DNA of 64,000 bases from Mytilus galloprovincialis. Lineage: Eukaryota > Mollusca > Bivalvia > Mytilida > Mytilidae. Made by a program: the position numbers and the translations under genes. Of the stretch, positions 13,581-26,319 are shown piece after piece. The stretch is from NCBI RefSeq assembly GCF_965363235.1, contig NC_134845.1, positions 61,223,261-61,287,260 of the forward strand, read 5' to 3'. Position 1 is the first letter of the stretch. Every line of letters begins with the position of its first letter. Below the pieces are notes generated by a model, which saw nothing but the letters and a program-made list of their open reading frames with translations, had not been told where the DNA came from and searched no databases.

Positions 13581-14435
13581 TTTATTTACATCAATTGCAT
13601 CTTACAAATGCTCTATTCAAAGTATTACAAAGGATATGCATGCAACATAGTTAGACAGTCTCCTACTTTTGTTAATTCTTTTCTAACAAAATATGAAAAT
13701 GTTTATTATTCTATATGAAGCAAAATAGAAAAAAAAGTAAGGATATCAAAGGAGTATCTATTGTTCACAAGTTGAAGAGAAACTAGTATGAGGGCAAACA
13801 AACTTGTAAGTGACTTCTTTGACATATTTGTATATAAATAATTACTGAAATTGGTTCCTCTTTATATTTTGTTTGAACTTAATTTTATTTATCAGTTTTG
13901 TTCGCTTGTTAGTAAGAATCATGCCACTCTGGTAAAATAGTAGTTTGGATTGTTTCAATACTTTCAAATATATCCTATTTAGACTCCGGCTAAATGTTAA
14001 GCTCAGTTATCTCTGATGAAAATGAATAACCATCAATAAAATTACAACAGAAACTACTCAAGTGTTGTTATGTCCAGGGTATCATCATATTGGTTTTATA
14101 AAAAAACGTTCCTAGACAATAATGTGAGTAGTTATCGAGTTTGGGTTAAAATCATCTTTTTTAATAGAATTGAATGAAACTGAAAATTTTAGTTATGCAT
14201 GTCATGCATGTGAATTGAGCAAAATTTTTCATTAATTGTAACACAATGTGAAACATCACAAATATGATTTATAAGGAAATTGACAAAATCTCATGATCAG
14301 ATATAAGTGTTTTGAGTTATTTATTTATCATAGTCTCCGAAAAACAGGAAACCAGCACACTTGTCAAATATAATCTATTGGGTACTCTTTGAGTATGTTT
14401 GTTTTGTTCATGCATCGTTGACAATGTAATGGAAT
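13581..14435. other. Intergenic DNA without genes
   Basis: No gene or repeat structure was recognised. Confidence 0.4.
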
Positions 14436-14439
14436 TTGA

Positions 14440-14660
14440 TGCGACTGTCATACAAGTGAGAGGTTTAGCTAGCTATAAAACCAGGTTCAATCCACCATTT
14501 TCTACATTAGAAAATGCCTGTACCAAATCAGGAATATGACAGTTGTTATCCATTCGTTTGATGTGTTTGGACTTTTGATTTTGCCTTTTGATTTTTGATT
14601 TTCCTTTTTGAATTTTCCTCGGAGTTCAGTATTTTTGTGTTTTTACTTTTTGGAAACATC
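14440..14660 (+). repeat. Interspersed repeat
   Basis: The segment with AACCAGGTTCAATCCACC and GTACCAAATCAGGAATATGA has an inverted copy at about 9.91-9.99 kb and a partial copy at 3.90-3.96 kb. It also contains a TTTTGATTTT-rich low-complexity stretch. Confidence 0.6.
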
Positions 14661-15077
14661 ACAAATATGATTGTATAAGGAAATAGAAAATAACTCATGA
14701 CCAGTTATAAATACTTTAAGGTATTTATCATAAAGTCTCTGAAAAACAGGAAACCAGGAACGCAGGATATATGTCAATTGTTACACAAATCAAATTAAAC
14801 ATTTGTTTGTAGGTATTACCAAAAAATGACCAAAACATATACTAAATAAGTGGATATATTATAATATTTTTATGACAATGTATTTCTAATAATTAAGTCA
14901 AACATTTCAAAAGCTTCCTTTCTAAATAAAAATTTAAAACTGGAATTGTTTTTTTATCTATTTAAAATGATATTTCGCTAGATCTCTAAGGATCATGCCC
15001 ATGATTTAATTCTTATCAGCATTACCCCCAAATATATATATATATATGTCTGTTTAATGTTACATTGATACAAAAAA

Positions 15078-16365
15078 CTAGAGGCTCTTAAGAGCCTGTG
15101 TCGCTCACCTTGGTCCATGTGCATATTAAACAAAAGAAACAGATGGATTCATGACAAAATTGTGTTTTGGTGATGGTGATGTGATTGTAGATCATACTTT
15201 ACTGATCATTCTTGCTACTTACAATTTTCTCTTTCTTTAATGAACTTGGCCCTTTAGTTACAGAGGAAAATATTTTGTAAAAACTTACCAAAATTTACCA
15301 AATTAATGAAAATTGTTAAAAATTGACTATAAAGGGCAATAACTCCTTAATGGGTCAACTGACCATTTTGGTCACGTTAACTAATTTGTAGATCTTACTT
15401 TGCTGAACATTATTGCTGTTTACAGTTTATCTCTATCTATAATAGTATTCAAGATAATAACCAAAAACGAAAAAAATTCCATAACAATTACCAATTCAGG
15501 GGCAGCAACCCAACAACCAGTTGTCCAATTCATCAGAAAATTTCAGGGCAGATAGATATTTACTTGATGAACAAGTTTACCTACTGTAAGATTTGCTTAA
15601 AATGCTTTGGTTTCAAAGTTATGAGCCAAAATCTACATTTTACCCCTATGTTTTATTTTTAGCTATGGCGGCCATCTTGGTTGGTTGGCTGGGTCACCGC
15701 AAACATTTTTTAAACAAGATACCCTAATAATGATTGTGGCTAAGTTTGGTTCAATTTGGTCCAGTAGTTTCAGAGGAGAAGATTTTTGTAAAAGATTACA
15801 AAAATTTACGAAAAATTGGTAAAAAATGACTATAAAGGGCAATAACTCCTTAAGGGGTCAACTAACTGACCATTTTGGTTATCTTGACTTATTTGTAGAT
15901 CTTACTTTGCTGAACATTATTGCTGTTTACAGTTTATCTCTATCTATAATAATATTCAAGATAATAACCGAAAACGGTAAATTTTCCTTAAAATTACCAA
16001 TTCAGGGGCAGCAACCCAACAATCGATTGTCCGATTCATCTGAAAATTTCAGGGCAGATAGATCTTGACTTGATAAACATGTTAACCCCCTTGTTAGATT
16101 TGCTTTAAATGCTTTGGTTTCAGAGTTATAAGCCAACATATACATTTTACCCCTATGTTCTATTTTTAGTCATGGCGGCCATCTTGGTTGGTTTAGCGGG
16201 TCACTGGACACAATTTTTTAACTAGATACCCAAATGATGATTGTGGCCAAGTTTGGTTAAATTTGGCCCAGTAGTTTCAGAGGAGAAGATTTTTGTAAAA
16301 GTTAACGACGACGGAAGATGGACGCCAAATGATGAGAAAAGCTCACTTGGCCCTACAAAGTGGTA
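15078..16365 (+). mobile_element. Large non-autonomous interspersed element with internal duplication
   Basis: It begins CTAGAGGCTCTTAAGAGCCT (a 14-base perfect palindrome, GGCTCTTAAGAGCC, within it), followed by GTGTCGCTCACC. It ends ...GATGAGAAAAGCTCACTTGG. Two diverged internal copies of a roughly 500-base module (about 15,240-15,785 and 15,780-16,290) each hold AAGGGCAATAACTCCTTAA, the AATTCAGGGGCAGCAACCCA stretch and GGCGGCCATCTTGGTTGG. Further copies are at 17.80-18.63 kb (inverted) and 49.90-51.53 kb. No coding capacity; a DNA-transposon or Helitron derivative is likely but the class is unresolved. Confidence 0.75.
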
Positions 16366-17345
16366 ACGTAGCAGTACCCAAATTGCACCTTATTAGCAAA
16401 AGTAGCAGCGGAAATCTTGTAAGATTTCTTGTAAGATTTCCTATAGACTAAACGATTTGTATTTTTATGATTTGATACTATGTACATCTTTCAAAATAGG
16501 TAAAAATAGTTAGATATACACAAAACGTTCACAGTATTTATCAACAGATGAAGTGTTTACTGAAAAAGCAAAATGTACGGAAAACGTCGTCATGCGACGT
16601 CATAAAAACGTCATCTTTTTAAAATTAGCAAATACAATATGTTACAAGTATCTATTTCTTAAAATATGAAGAGTAAGCATGGACTAATATCCAATTGTTG
16701 CCAGAAAGAGAAAAAAAATAGTGTTGAAGATTATGTTGCAGCAGAGGAAGAAGATAGAAAAGAAAATATAAAGAAAGTACTTTCGGAATCGAACAACAGT
16801 TAAACTATTTTTCAATTTCGATTTTTTTGGTGTAAAACAGGCGTTTTAAGGGCCCTTTTTGGCCAATAAAATGCAATGTTTTACTAATCAGGTTATCTTA
16901 GAAAAAAAGTTGTTAAGGTAGCTAGGGGGTCCTTACTAAATTAAAATTCATATTTTTTTAGAATGATTTGTCAAAATGAAGTTTTTATTATACTTTTTAT
17001 ACCCCTGCTTCAAATAAGTTAGAGTATTCTATTTTACCTCTGTCTGTTCGTCACTTTTAACATTTTACACATAATAGCCAAGTTGAAAATTTTTGTCACA
17101 TTTTTCTCAGGAACTAATATACATGGAATTCTTAAATTTGGTTTCAGGGTTTATATAAGTCACCTACACTGTGTGATGCATTTTAGGTTTCATCACTCAA
17201 AAACTTCCTGTTTACCAAAATATTTGGGCTGGGTTATCATCAGTGAGTAGCTAAGCTAACACTTTCACTTGTTTTAAAAATATTATAACAAGTATGGGTC
17301 ACTGGATTTTTTTCACGTTACAGGTTTACATAATTGTCAGATTTT
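16366..17345. other. Spacer between inverted element copies
   Basis: No gene was recognised. It contains two adjacent direct copies of CTTGTAAGATTTC at about 16,415-16,440. Confidence 0.4.
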
Positions 17346-17360
17346 GTAAAGATCATGCAT

Positions 17361-17361
17361 G

Positions 17362-17396
<35 letters not shown>
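17361..17396. repeat. (TA)n microsatellite
   Basis: An uninterrupted TA dinucleotide run of about 36 bases. Confidence 0.95.
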
Positions 17397-17400
<4 letters not shown>

Positions 17401-17799
17401 TATCTGTGATAAAAAGAAAACTGCACCATAGAATTCTAAGATAAGTAAATGGGGTCACAAAACTTGTTGTCTTGCTACATTTGTACATATTGAAATAGGT
17501 AAATTTACAAAACTTTCTAGTATAAAACTAATGTATCTGAGTTATCTCCCCTACTTTTTATCTCCCCTTATTTGGCAAAGTTGCAAAAGAAATGAATCAA
17601 AGTGCTTGTAAGCACTAAAGGGTAATCGGGGTAAAGAGTGATTTAATTTATCAGTGGGAAGTACAGCTAAATTTAATATATATCATTGCCTGTAGGTGAT
17701 TCAACTATCATTCTGGACAATGATATTGGAGAAAACTCCAAGTTTTATAGATGACTTTAACAATTGCATCATTTATATTTTAGAACGGATACACAATTC

Positions 17800-18628
17800 C
17801 TTCAACTTTCTCCTTTGAAACTACTGGGCCAAATTTAACCAAACTTTACAAAATTTGTCCTATGACCCTGTTTGCCAACAGACATTGCTGACATGGCTAA
17901 AAGTAGGACATAGTAGTAAAATGCAGTTTCTAGCTTATTTATCTGAAACTAAAGCATTTAGAGCGAATCTGACATAGGGTAAAAGTCAGACAACCTGGTT
18001 TTGGGTTGCTGCTTCTGAATTGGTAATTCTAAGAATATTTTGCAGTTTTTTTGTTTTTATCTTAAATATTATTATACATAAAAATAAACTGTTAACAGCA
18101 ATAATGTTTTGCAAAGTACAATCTACAAATAAGCCAATATGACCAACATTTTCATTGAGCCCATAAGGAGTTATTGCCCTTCATAGTCAATTTATAAAAA
18201 AAATCTGAAATTTTGGAAAATTTTTACAAAAATCTTCTGCACTTAATCTACTGGGCCAAAAGAACCTAATATGACAAAAATTTGCAATAGGGTATCTTGA
18301 TTGAAAGATATATCTGACGAACCTGTCATCATACCAACATGGCATCCATGGCTAAAAATGGAACATAGGGATTTACTATAGAAGTCTAGAGAACATTGTA
18401 AAAATTAATTTCAAATGGTCACAACTTAAAGTCAGTGACTATTGTAAGACTACAATGAAATGACCTGTTTTAAATTTAACTACTGAACCAAATAAAGCCA
18501 AACTTGGCCTTGAAATAATTATTAGGGTATCTAATATTAATTATTATGATGTGAACCTTATTTGACGTGATTTTCAAAACCACAGTAGATCCAAGTGAGC
18601 ACCACCAGCTCTTGAGAGCCTCTAGTAT
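17800..18628 (-). mobile_element. Inverted, shorter copy of the 15.1-kb interspersed element
   Basis: Read on the minus strand it starts CTAGAGGCTCTCAAGAGCTG, then passes the AAGGGCAATAACTCC and GCAGCAACCCAAAACCAGG modules, and ends near the conserved AAGTTTGGTTAAATTTGG. It carries only one copy of the internal module, unlike the plus-strand copy at 15.1 kb. It is strongly diverged from that copy. Confidence 0.7.
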
Positions 18629-18909
18629 TGATAATTGAAAATTTCATTCGTTTCATAAAAAAAATTCAAAGTATGAACATTCAAGGATTAATATTTAAAA
18701 GATTAGCATATCAATTCAAATTTGTTATGATAAATTAAAATCTTAGCTTTATATATTTCAAAGCTATTTTTTTCAGTTTTTTTTTTAAATGTTCCAGTAC
18801 TGTTATACAGAAAATAAGTGAGAGGTTAAACTACTGTCATACATTTATTTCATGATTCACATGTAAAAATCTAGTGCTCAAAAACTTGTGTCTTTGTAAA
18901 TATTGACTG

Positions 18910-18958
18910 TATTTTTTATGAATAAAATGTTTGAATAAAATGTTTGAATAAAATGTTC
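18910..18958 (+). repeat. 14-bp minisatellite, 3 copies
   Basis: Three direct copies of TTTGAATAAAATG(T). Confidence 0.8.
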
Positions 18959-18959
18959 A

Positions 18960-20195
18960 TTTTGTCAGTATCACTTTATTTTATCTCTCAACATTACATG
19001 TGGCATTTTGGATTATTTCAGCTTTATTGCCCCGTGAACAGTGTATAGTCTCTAATATTCAAAAGATGACTTTTGTTGATCAGTTTCTGATACAATACCG
19101 ATCAAATCATTCTGAATTTATATTAAGACAAAAATGTTACTGCAATTAAAATCTGTGAAATGGCATTGTCTACTTGCATATCAAAGCTTTAGAAACATCA
19201 CGACAACATTTTAACCAGTGCAAATGTATACATAGGATATGTTCAGCAATTGTTAACACTTCAAATTTGTTGCAAAAAGCAAAACAATGTTGATTTTGAT
19301 TTGTTTCAACAACAAAATCCATGAAAACATGTACTTAGAAATTAATGCAGATCTTCAGTAATAAGCCATATGTTTCCATGGTAATCAATTGTCAATACTA
19401 GATTTGAGGTTAACAGAAATGATAGTCAGCATAATGTAAATTTGTTTCTTAACCTGTTTTTTTCCTTTGCAGATATTATCTTTTTTTAATTATTTGGACT
19501 AAAAATTGCAATTTTGACACCCCCATTTCCAGGGCAACAGACCCTGTTTTTTGTTATTAAGATGTACTTCTCCTGTAAATAATAGTTAAAAGGTAATTTA
19601 AGATGAAATAAGCTATTGGTCAATTTTTAATTGCATTTATTTGATGAAGAAACAGGAAAAAATGTGAAATTTTTACTTTTTTGTTTCTATGGTTACCGCT
19701 CCTGGAAAAAAAGGTCCCAAAGAATTTTATTCCATATATCGAAACTATAATATGTTGCCTCAAAGGAAAGTATAATGCCATATTCCAACATGGATGCATA
19801 AGTTTGCTACACATCCTCAAAAACTGTCTATATTGGGTATTTTATATACCTGTTGAACTCTTCCATGTATCCAAGGATCAAATCAGGGTAACATAAAATA
19901 TTTTATATTTTTAATTTCAATTATTATATCAATTTGTAATGATATTCATATAAATAATAGGTATTTTAACCAATATAATGCTATTTAAGTGGATATTAAT
20001 GCCCAAAGTAGACCTATTTCATAGTTGAAAAAGAGCAATTTTGAAGGTAAAATTAGAATATCCTGTTACCATGGCAACCATGGTCCATAGCAACAATATC
20101 GATATTATTTTTTTCATTTATACATAAAAGTGTATTAACTGACACACCCTATATCTGGCATGGTTGATATTTACAGAGAATCCATGTTAATACTA
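18960..20195. other. Intergenic DNA without genes
   Basis: Only overlapping short frames on both strands; no protein family was recognised. Confidence 0.4.
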
Positions 20196-20199
20196 ATAA

Positions 20200-20560
20200 G
20201 TACTAATATTGATATAACAAAAACACCGCTATGATATTTTAAAAAGTATCGCTTTGATATTAGAACTACTAGCATTTGTATATTTATGTATATAAGAAAA
20301 ACACAGCACTTCATATTTTACACGGACATAAACGTTTGCTTCTACATTTTAACTACCTTCTGAATGTATATTTAGACTCAATTCTTGTTCATATTTGAAC
20401 AATAAGTTTTAAAGTTAGTATTTTCTTAATTTTTCGTTGCCGAAAACAAAATTTTCCGCATGGAATGTCTGTCTATTTACAATTGATATTAGACAATATC
20501 GCTATGGGATATAAGAAAAGTCTTTATCGAATCGCTTCTTCCATAGACTGATTACCAATG
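20200..20560 (+). repeat. Interspersed repeat, partner of the 7.68-8.24 kb copy
   Basis: It contains GATATAAGAAAAGTCTTTAT and CGAATCGCTTCTTCCATAGA, the reverse complement of 7,690-7,725. TATCGCTTTGATATTAGAA-like motifs are repeated within it. Confidence 0.5.
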
Positions 20561-22265
20561 AATCAACTCTCCACTTCCGCATTTAGTCAGCTTTATTGGA
20601 TGAGTGAAATGATTGTTAGATGTACATGCACGTGCAGATACAATACAATAATTTTGTCACCCATCAAAACGGTTTCTATTGGAAAAAAAAAATACTTTTC
20701 AAATTGATTTTTAACACTACCAATACTTATATCACAGCCATTTTTCTCATGTTTTGGGTTATTTTTAAGTCTGATATTATTGCTAAAATATGAATATGAT
20801 GCAAGACTTCGCTTATGAACGACGATGAATATGGGAAGCAGAATTAAGGAAGAGATTTTCGCACTTTATCTGTCAAACAAACCGATCGTGTGTCCGATTC
20901 GCTCTTTGTACGCAGTGATCGTTTAATAAAATATTTTTTCAAAAGAAAATCGAGACAAAATTACGATTCGGTAACATTCATAAAGCACAATGGACTCAAT
21001 ACACAAATAAACGAAAAAAAAGCGACATGACTTTGCAGAAAGACAAAAAAAAAAAGAAAAGGGGGGGGGGGGCTATTTTGGTGGTATCGTTTGGGTAAAC
21101 AATAACCAATAATTCTAACAAAAGAATATAACTGATTGCATGTTGTTATCTCCTTGTTTGTTCATATTAAATATGTATTTGAAATAAATTCGACTGCGGT
21201 GCACTCGATATGGTTCCATAAGAACCTGTCTTCATATACTATTCTTTTTTCTCTCATTTAATTAGTAAAAAATAAAACCCGAGAAGAAACTTATAGGAGA
21301 GGACTACATTTTGAAATATAACATATATAAAACTTGCCATTATTAGCTGCTTTGACTATATCCTATTTGTAATCCACTCTGAAATAATGTATCGGAATAG
21401 ATTCTGAATACACATTTGATTTTAACCCAAAGTTTGAAACAGCACAATCACTAATAACGACATTGCTTTCTTCGTGTTTGCATTCAGACTATACTTTCAT
21501 CACGTTATCCATTTTGACACACAAAACGCATGTAAAGGTAATCACGGAAACTATGAGCGGAAAATATGAGTAGTCCTTCCGCACGCAAAAATCATGATAC
21601 GCATACGCTGTGTCTTATTCTTCATGTATCAATACATGTTGTTTACCTGCAACTGTACTTTCTTTTTGTCTACTTTTTACGTTGAGCTACTGTTTAAAGG
21701 GGCCAACATGTAGGATATATTTTAATGTAAGAAAAGTTTATTCACAAAACAATTTTCATACTTGATGAAAAATAAATCTTTGCTTGCTTTTTCTTTTGAT
21801 TTACCCTTTTCGCCGTGTTGAACAATGTTTTAAGTAAGATATAAGCCTCTAACAGTCCATTCTGTAAAATATTAAACAGAATAGACTGTTTTCGGCTTAT
21901 ATCCCCTACATGAATGTTAAGCTGTGTAGTGATCATTTTAGTTGTTTTAGTTAAAAGTATATAAGTCACTTATTCGATATTTTCCGGATTGAGATATTGA
22001 GGTATGAAGTTTGTCTTCAGTAATTTTACATGCTATTGAAATAAATATATTAATCACCCCGTTGGTCATAAAACCTAGTCATCAGGGTACGAGGGTTTGG
22101 GTTGGGCATGGACAAGTCTGATACATTCTATATTGGGTGTTGTCCTATATTTCTGGATTTCTAGGAAATACGAGATTCATCGTTTCACTTAAACTCAGAC
22201 TGTTAAAATCAGAGGGACAATACAGGAGGGTCTAGATGGAGGTCTTTCATATCTGTATTTTCTTG
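20561..22265. other. Intergenic DNA without genes
   Basis: No gene was recognised. An A-run followed by a 12-base G-run is at about 21,045-21,072. The segment at 22,085-22,260 resembles a dispersed repeat, but I could not pair it in this window. Confidence 0.4.
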
Positions 22266-22424
22266 TTATTTTTTGTCCCTTTTTGGTTATTCCGTTGAGA
22301 ATGTACAAAAATTTGAAACAAGAGATGCTGGTATACCAGAACACTTTCTTATTTTCTTCACCTTTACCTTGGTTTTTTTAGTGATGAGATTTTTTAGTCT
22401 TCAATTTTTTATTTCAGGGTCATA

Positions 22425-23174
22425 ATGTGCGATTTTACAGCTCTATGTGGCGTGTGCTGTCGTCGTCAACTTTCCAAACCATCGACTGGTTGGCGTCTAA
22501 AATGTGAAGAAGGACTTTGTTGGGACTGCAAAGAACATCATAATTTACTCAAAGCAACACGGAATCATAATATCATTCCTATTATAGAGTATCAGAGGTT
22601 ACCACAAAACGTGTTAGAAATCACACGAAACTGTAAAAAACACAATGAAATTTTGCAAATATTTTGCAAAAAACACGAATGTCCATTCTGTAGGAAATGT
22701 GTTATCGAAACACACATAAACTGCAAAGATTTGACTGAGAAAGAAAATTACATAAAAGACGTTAAGTCCTCGGCTAGGTTTCAAGAGGTTGAAGAAATGC
22801 TGAATGGAACAGCTGAAAATGTTAAAAGAATCCGTATAAACAGGCAGGAAAACCTGACATCACTAGAGGAAGAAAGGAAGAAAATAGAAAACAATATTAT
22901 ACAGACCAGGATTAAAATCAACAACCATCTAGATAAACTACAAGCCGATCTTATTCAAAACCTAAATGCAAATGTAGCAAAGGAAAACGAAAAAATATAA
23001 AAAGTATTGAAATCGCAGTGCCAGATAAAAGAACATCAAAATACTTTTGTAAACATTAAGAAACACGGGACAGACATTCAACTTTTTCTCTCTATGAAAC
23101 TAATGGAAACCAACATGGTGAAAGATAAAGAATTCATCCGATCGTTAATAGAAATAGAACTATGGCCGAAATGA
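22425..23174 (+). pseudogene. B-box/TRIM-like gene, copy 1, broken by a premature stop
   Basis: An acceptor-like TTTTTATTTCAG precedes the ATG at 22,425. Residues about 7-50 form a B-box-type Cys/His cluster (CGVCC, CEEGLCWDCKEHH). Residues about 67-103 form a second B-box (CKKHNEILQIFCKKHECPFC, CVIETHINC). A coiled coil follows (about 105-190). The frame stops after 191 residues at TAA (22,998-23,000). The same frame then stays open for 57 codons to TGA at 23,172-23,174 and encodes residues homologous to copy 2 (FVNIKKHGTDIQLFLS). A CAA-to-TAA change and an in-frame 12-base deletion relative to copy 2 explain the break. No RING or NHL/beta-propeller part is present. It could still make a short B-box protein. 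TRIM-like proteins of this kind act in ubiquitin signalling or innate immunity. Confidence 0.75.
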
Positions 23175-23454
23175 ACTAGTCTAACCCGTATTTAAGAAAT
23201 GACTGTATATGTTTTTATTTTTATTTAAAATAACATAGATGTGGTCTTCACTGAACAACCAGCCGAATAGGTTACTTAAAAGTGTGCACCACATTGTTTT
23301 AGATTAGTTCGAATAGATGGAAAAAAATATTACAAGTCACCATTAATTTCAATTAAACATGTTAAACAAGAAGTAAATCAAGAAAGATAAAAAAACGTAT
23401 ATAACGTCACGCTCACATGACAAGATTATGTCTGAATAGATACGCTAGTTAAGA

Positions 23455-23575
23455 AATAATTCATGGAAACCATAGATGGCTAAGCGTTAGCGAGGGATAA
23501 AATTAACGAATATCACGGCCCAGGCTATGTGTAAATTTCCAACAATCTATGGCTTCCATGAATTATTTCGATTCT
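23455..23575. repeat. Palindromic segment in the left arm
   Basis: AAATAATTCATGGAAACCAT at the left and its near reverse complement, with ATGGCTTCCATGAATTATTT, at the right form an inverted repeat of about 27 bases around a 65-base centre. The same structure is at 26,475-26,600. Confidence 0.75.
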
Positions 23576-23725
23576 AATAAGACAAATACGGTCATTAAAA
23601 TACTGGAGCGAGGGTTGGTTTGGTGTGTGTGTGGCTGATCTTTTTTACTCTCTGTAAGTTAAAGCTCAAATATCTTAATAAATCCGCAGCTTGCATGGGT
23701 TATTTCGTGAATAACCGCTAGCAAA

Positions 23726-26319
23726 CATTTTACTGATCTGATTGGAAGATTGTGGACATTGAAATACCAGGGGGGTCTCACTATCATTTAAGCGGTCTCA
23801 GGTAGGTTTTCACTTTATATTTCTTTTTTTGTGCTTTCTACATGTATAGATATTTATATTTATATTCCTAAATGTTTTCTAAACTTAGCGGTTTTTCTTT
23901 TTGTTTTAAGAAGTATCATGTATAAAAGTACATCTTTGAAGTTTTTTTATTGACAACAATCCGTATTACATACAGACAAATATGCAAGTTAAAAAAGGGT
24001 TTATATTCGAGAACAACGAGGAGTTACGATAGCTTGAAGAGGTTATGAAACTATTTTTCTACGTATCTTATCAGATCTCAACTATGAAAATCATGCTTTA
24101 TAAAGTATTATTTTTTAATGATTTTCAACTTAATTTTGAATAACGAATAACGAACCGGCTGCTAACTTCACATACATTCTCTATGAAATGATATATATAC
24201 CTTCACAGAATTTCCAAAATAATTCTTTTTTCTCCAAATTATATCGTTTTAGGTGGTCAAGCACTTCTTTCATTCAAACAATCCCGCTTGTGAAACTTTT
24301 AAAACCACGTGATACATGATTAACCGGTGTATGGATGAAAATGTGCCCTGTATAAAATTGTCCCGTTACGGATGAATCGTTTCAGAGGAATTTCCAAGCA
24401 GTTTTTAGTTTTTTTTTATCAAGAAAGCTGCTTAATCAAATTACATCAACGCTTGTTTTATGATCGAAATAGAATGGTTGGTTGAAAGAAAACGAGAAAT
24501 TCTTGTTTCTTTACTGCACCAATGGTTTAGCCTACGGTTACGGAGGAATCATTTGATGAGCATAATTGGTTAAATGAAAAGTTAAAGAGAAATTCTCAGA
24601 GATAGCTTGTTTTAATGGACAGATTGAGATAGTAATTCAAAATTCAACACTATGCAACCTATAAACAAACATTAAAAGCAGTGAACCTGTAAGTTGCTCA
24701 TTTTGAAATATACTCAAATCACCGTTATGCAAGAATCGTGAAAATGACGACACACCTAAATTGTTGATAAACATTTTTTGTTACTTTCATGTTAAATAGT
24801 TCATATAAGGATCATTTGGATCCAATAAAGAAAGAGCATGAAATTAGTGCACAGGACAGTTTTTTTCGGCTGCATATTCCTAATTCGAAATTGGCGACAT
24901 GGCTTTTTTACAATTTTATAAAATTTAAGTTCGATATTTTTACTTTAATTGAAGTGTCTTATAGTTGATATGTTTTTAAAAGTGAATTTACATATCATGA
25001 GATTTATTATCGACCCAGAGGCTCATCAAAAAGACTTAGTATTATCTTTTCATCAGTGGACCCATTCAAACTCATGAACCATGTTTGCACGACTTTCACT
25101 TGATAGTGTATAATTGAAGCATACGCAAATTGATAATCGGAAAATAGACTATTGCTTTTTTCAAAGTATAGATATGTTATTACAGGATATGTGCGAGTAA
25201 TTTTTCGATGAAGCGATATAGCTTATAGCTTATATTAAGAGGAGTAAAATAGACACCATTTGATAATTATCTAGATCTGAGAACAGTATCTTCCTAGATG
25301 TATTATTGAAAAAGACTAACATGTTCCATATAGCATATAGATCCTGCTCCACCTGTGGCACCATCGTGTTGGTCATGTTATTACAAACCCTGTAAATAAT
25401 TAAATTCGGTATGTCTTAAACGGATACCTTGACCCTTGACTCATTTTGTTTTCATTACAGTGTGTTTATGATTAACGGACATGTTGTTTTTCCTTCTCCT
25501 TTATTCATTTTTTTTTAGTATACTTCTTCTCAAATGAAAATATAAAAAGATAATTGCCTTAATGCACATTTATTTTTTATTCCCAATTTTGAGTTCTGAG
25601 CTATCTTATTTGGTTTCATATTAAAGGAATATCTCATACACAGCAATTCGTTATAATTTGATTTTGGATGTAACAAGTCTTCTGATTTGCTGAATAATAT
25701 TACTTATTCTAATATGAAGTGCTTCTTTCGCTTTGTAAACAACACTGTGATAAAATTCTTGATATATCTATATTTAGCACAGACTCAGAAATATACATAA
25801 TAATGGCTGTTACAATATACTTCCCACGTAAATCTACATGTATTGGAACCTATTTGCAGTCCCTTTGCTGATTTTATTGTTTTAAAAAGTGCAATTAAAA
25901 AAAAATTAACTGTTTTTCTTATTCGGATGCATAATAAATAGAAGTAATGCACAATAGCTCGGAAAAATCAACCAATTAAAAATAAAATAAAATTCCTTGA
26001 AAGTCTATTAATTTTTTTTTTTGCGCATTTAAGTCATTTCCAAACATGACGTCATACAAATGAAACTGCTAAAGTTGATAATTTTCTGTTACGTGAACCA
26101 TCGAAATTCGTATGATATTGTATTAAAACTGATTTTTGAGGTAGGTATTGTTTTATTTTCTATTCCATTGCATTATTTGCATATTGACTAATTTCAGCAA
26201 GTCAACATGGTCGCTCCTAAGTTAAGAAATGGCAACTTTGGATAAGCTTACGAGAAAATCATGTAAATTAAAAATGGCAAATGTTGGGTTTGAGAATTAG
26301 AAAATTAAACAGGTTTTTT
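23726..26319. other. Spacer between the inverted arms
   Basis: 2.6 kb without a convincing gene. It includes a fragment at about 25,330-25,410 (GTGGCACCATCGTGTTGG) related to the Penelope-like 3'-end sequences at 28.4 and 50.6 kb, and a segment at 25,695-25,735 (CTAATATGAAGTGCTTCTTT) repeated at 30,028-30,058. Confidence 0.55.

Larger units (their letters stand above)
22270..23725 (+). repeat. Left arm of a large inverted duplication
   Basis: From about TTTGTCCCTTTTTGG to GTGAATAACCGCTAG, this arm is matched in reverse complement by 26,320-27,815. It contains the B-box gene copy, its downstream sequence (GAACAACCAGCCGAATAGG and following), a short internal palindrome (about 23,455-23,575) and a GTGTGTGTG stretch. 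The arms have diverged by substitutions and small indels, so the duplication is not recent or is not being homogenised. Confidence 0.85.

Noticed and set aside
15826-16068. 80-codon plus-strand frame
   Set aside because: It lies inside the non-coding interspersed element. The parallel module at 15.3 kb does not keep the frame open.
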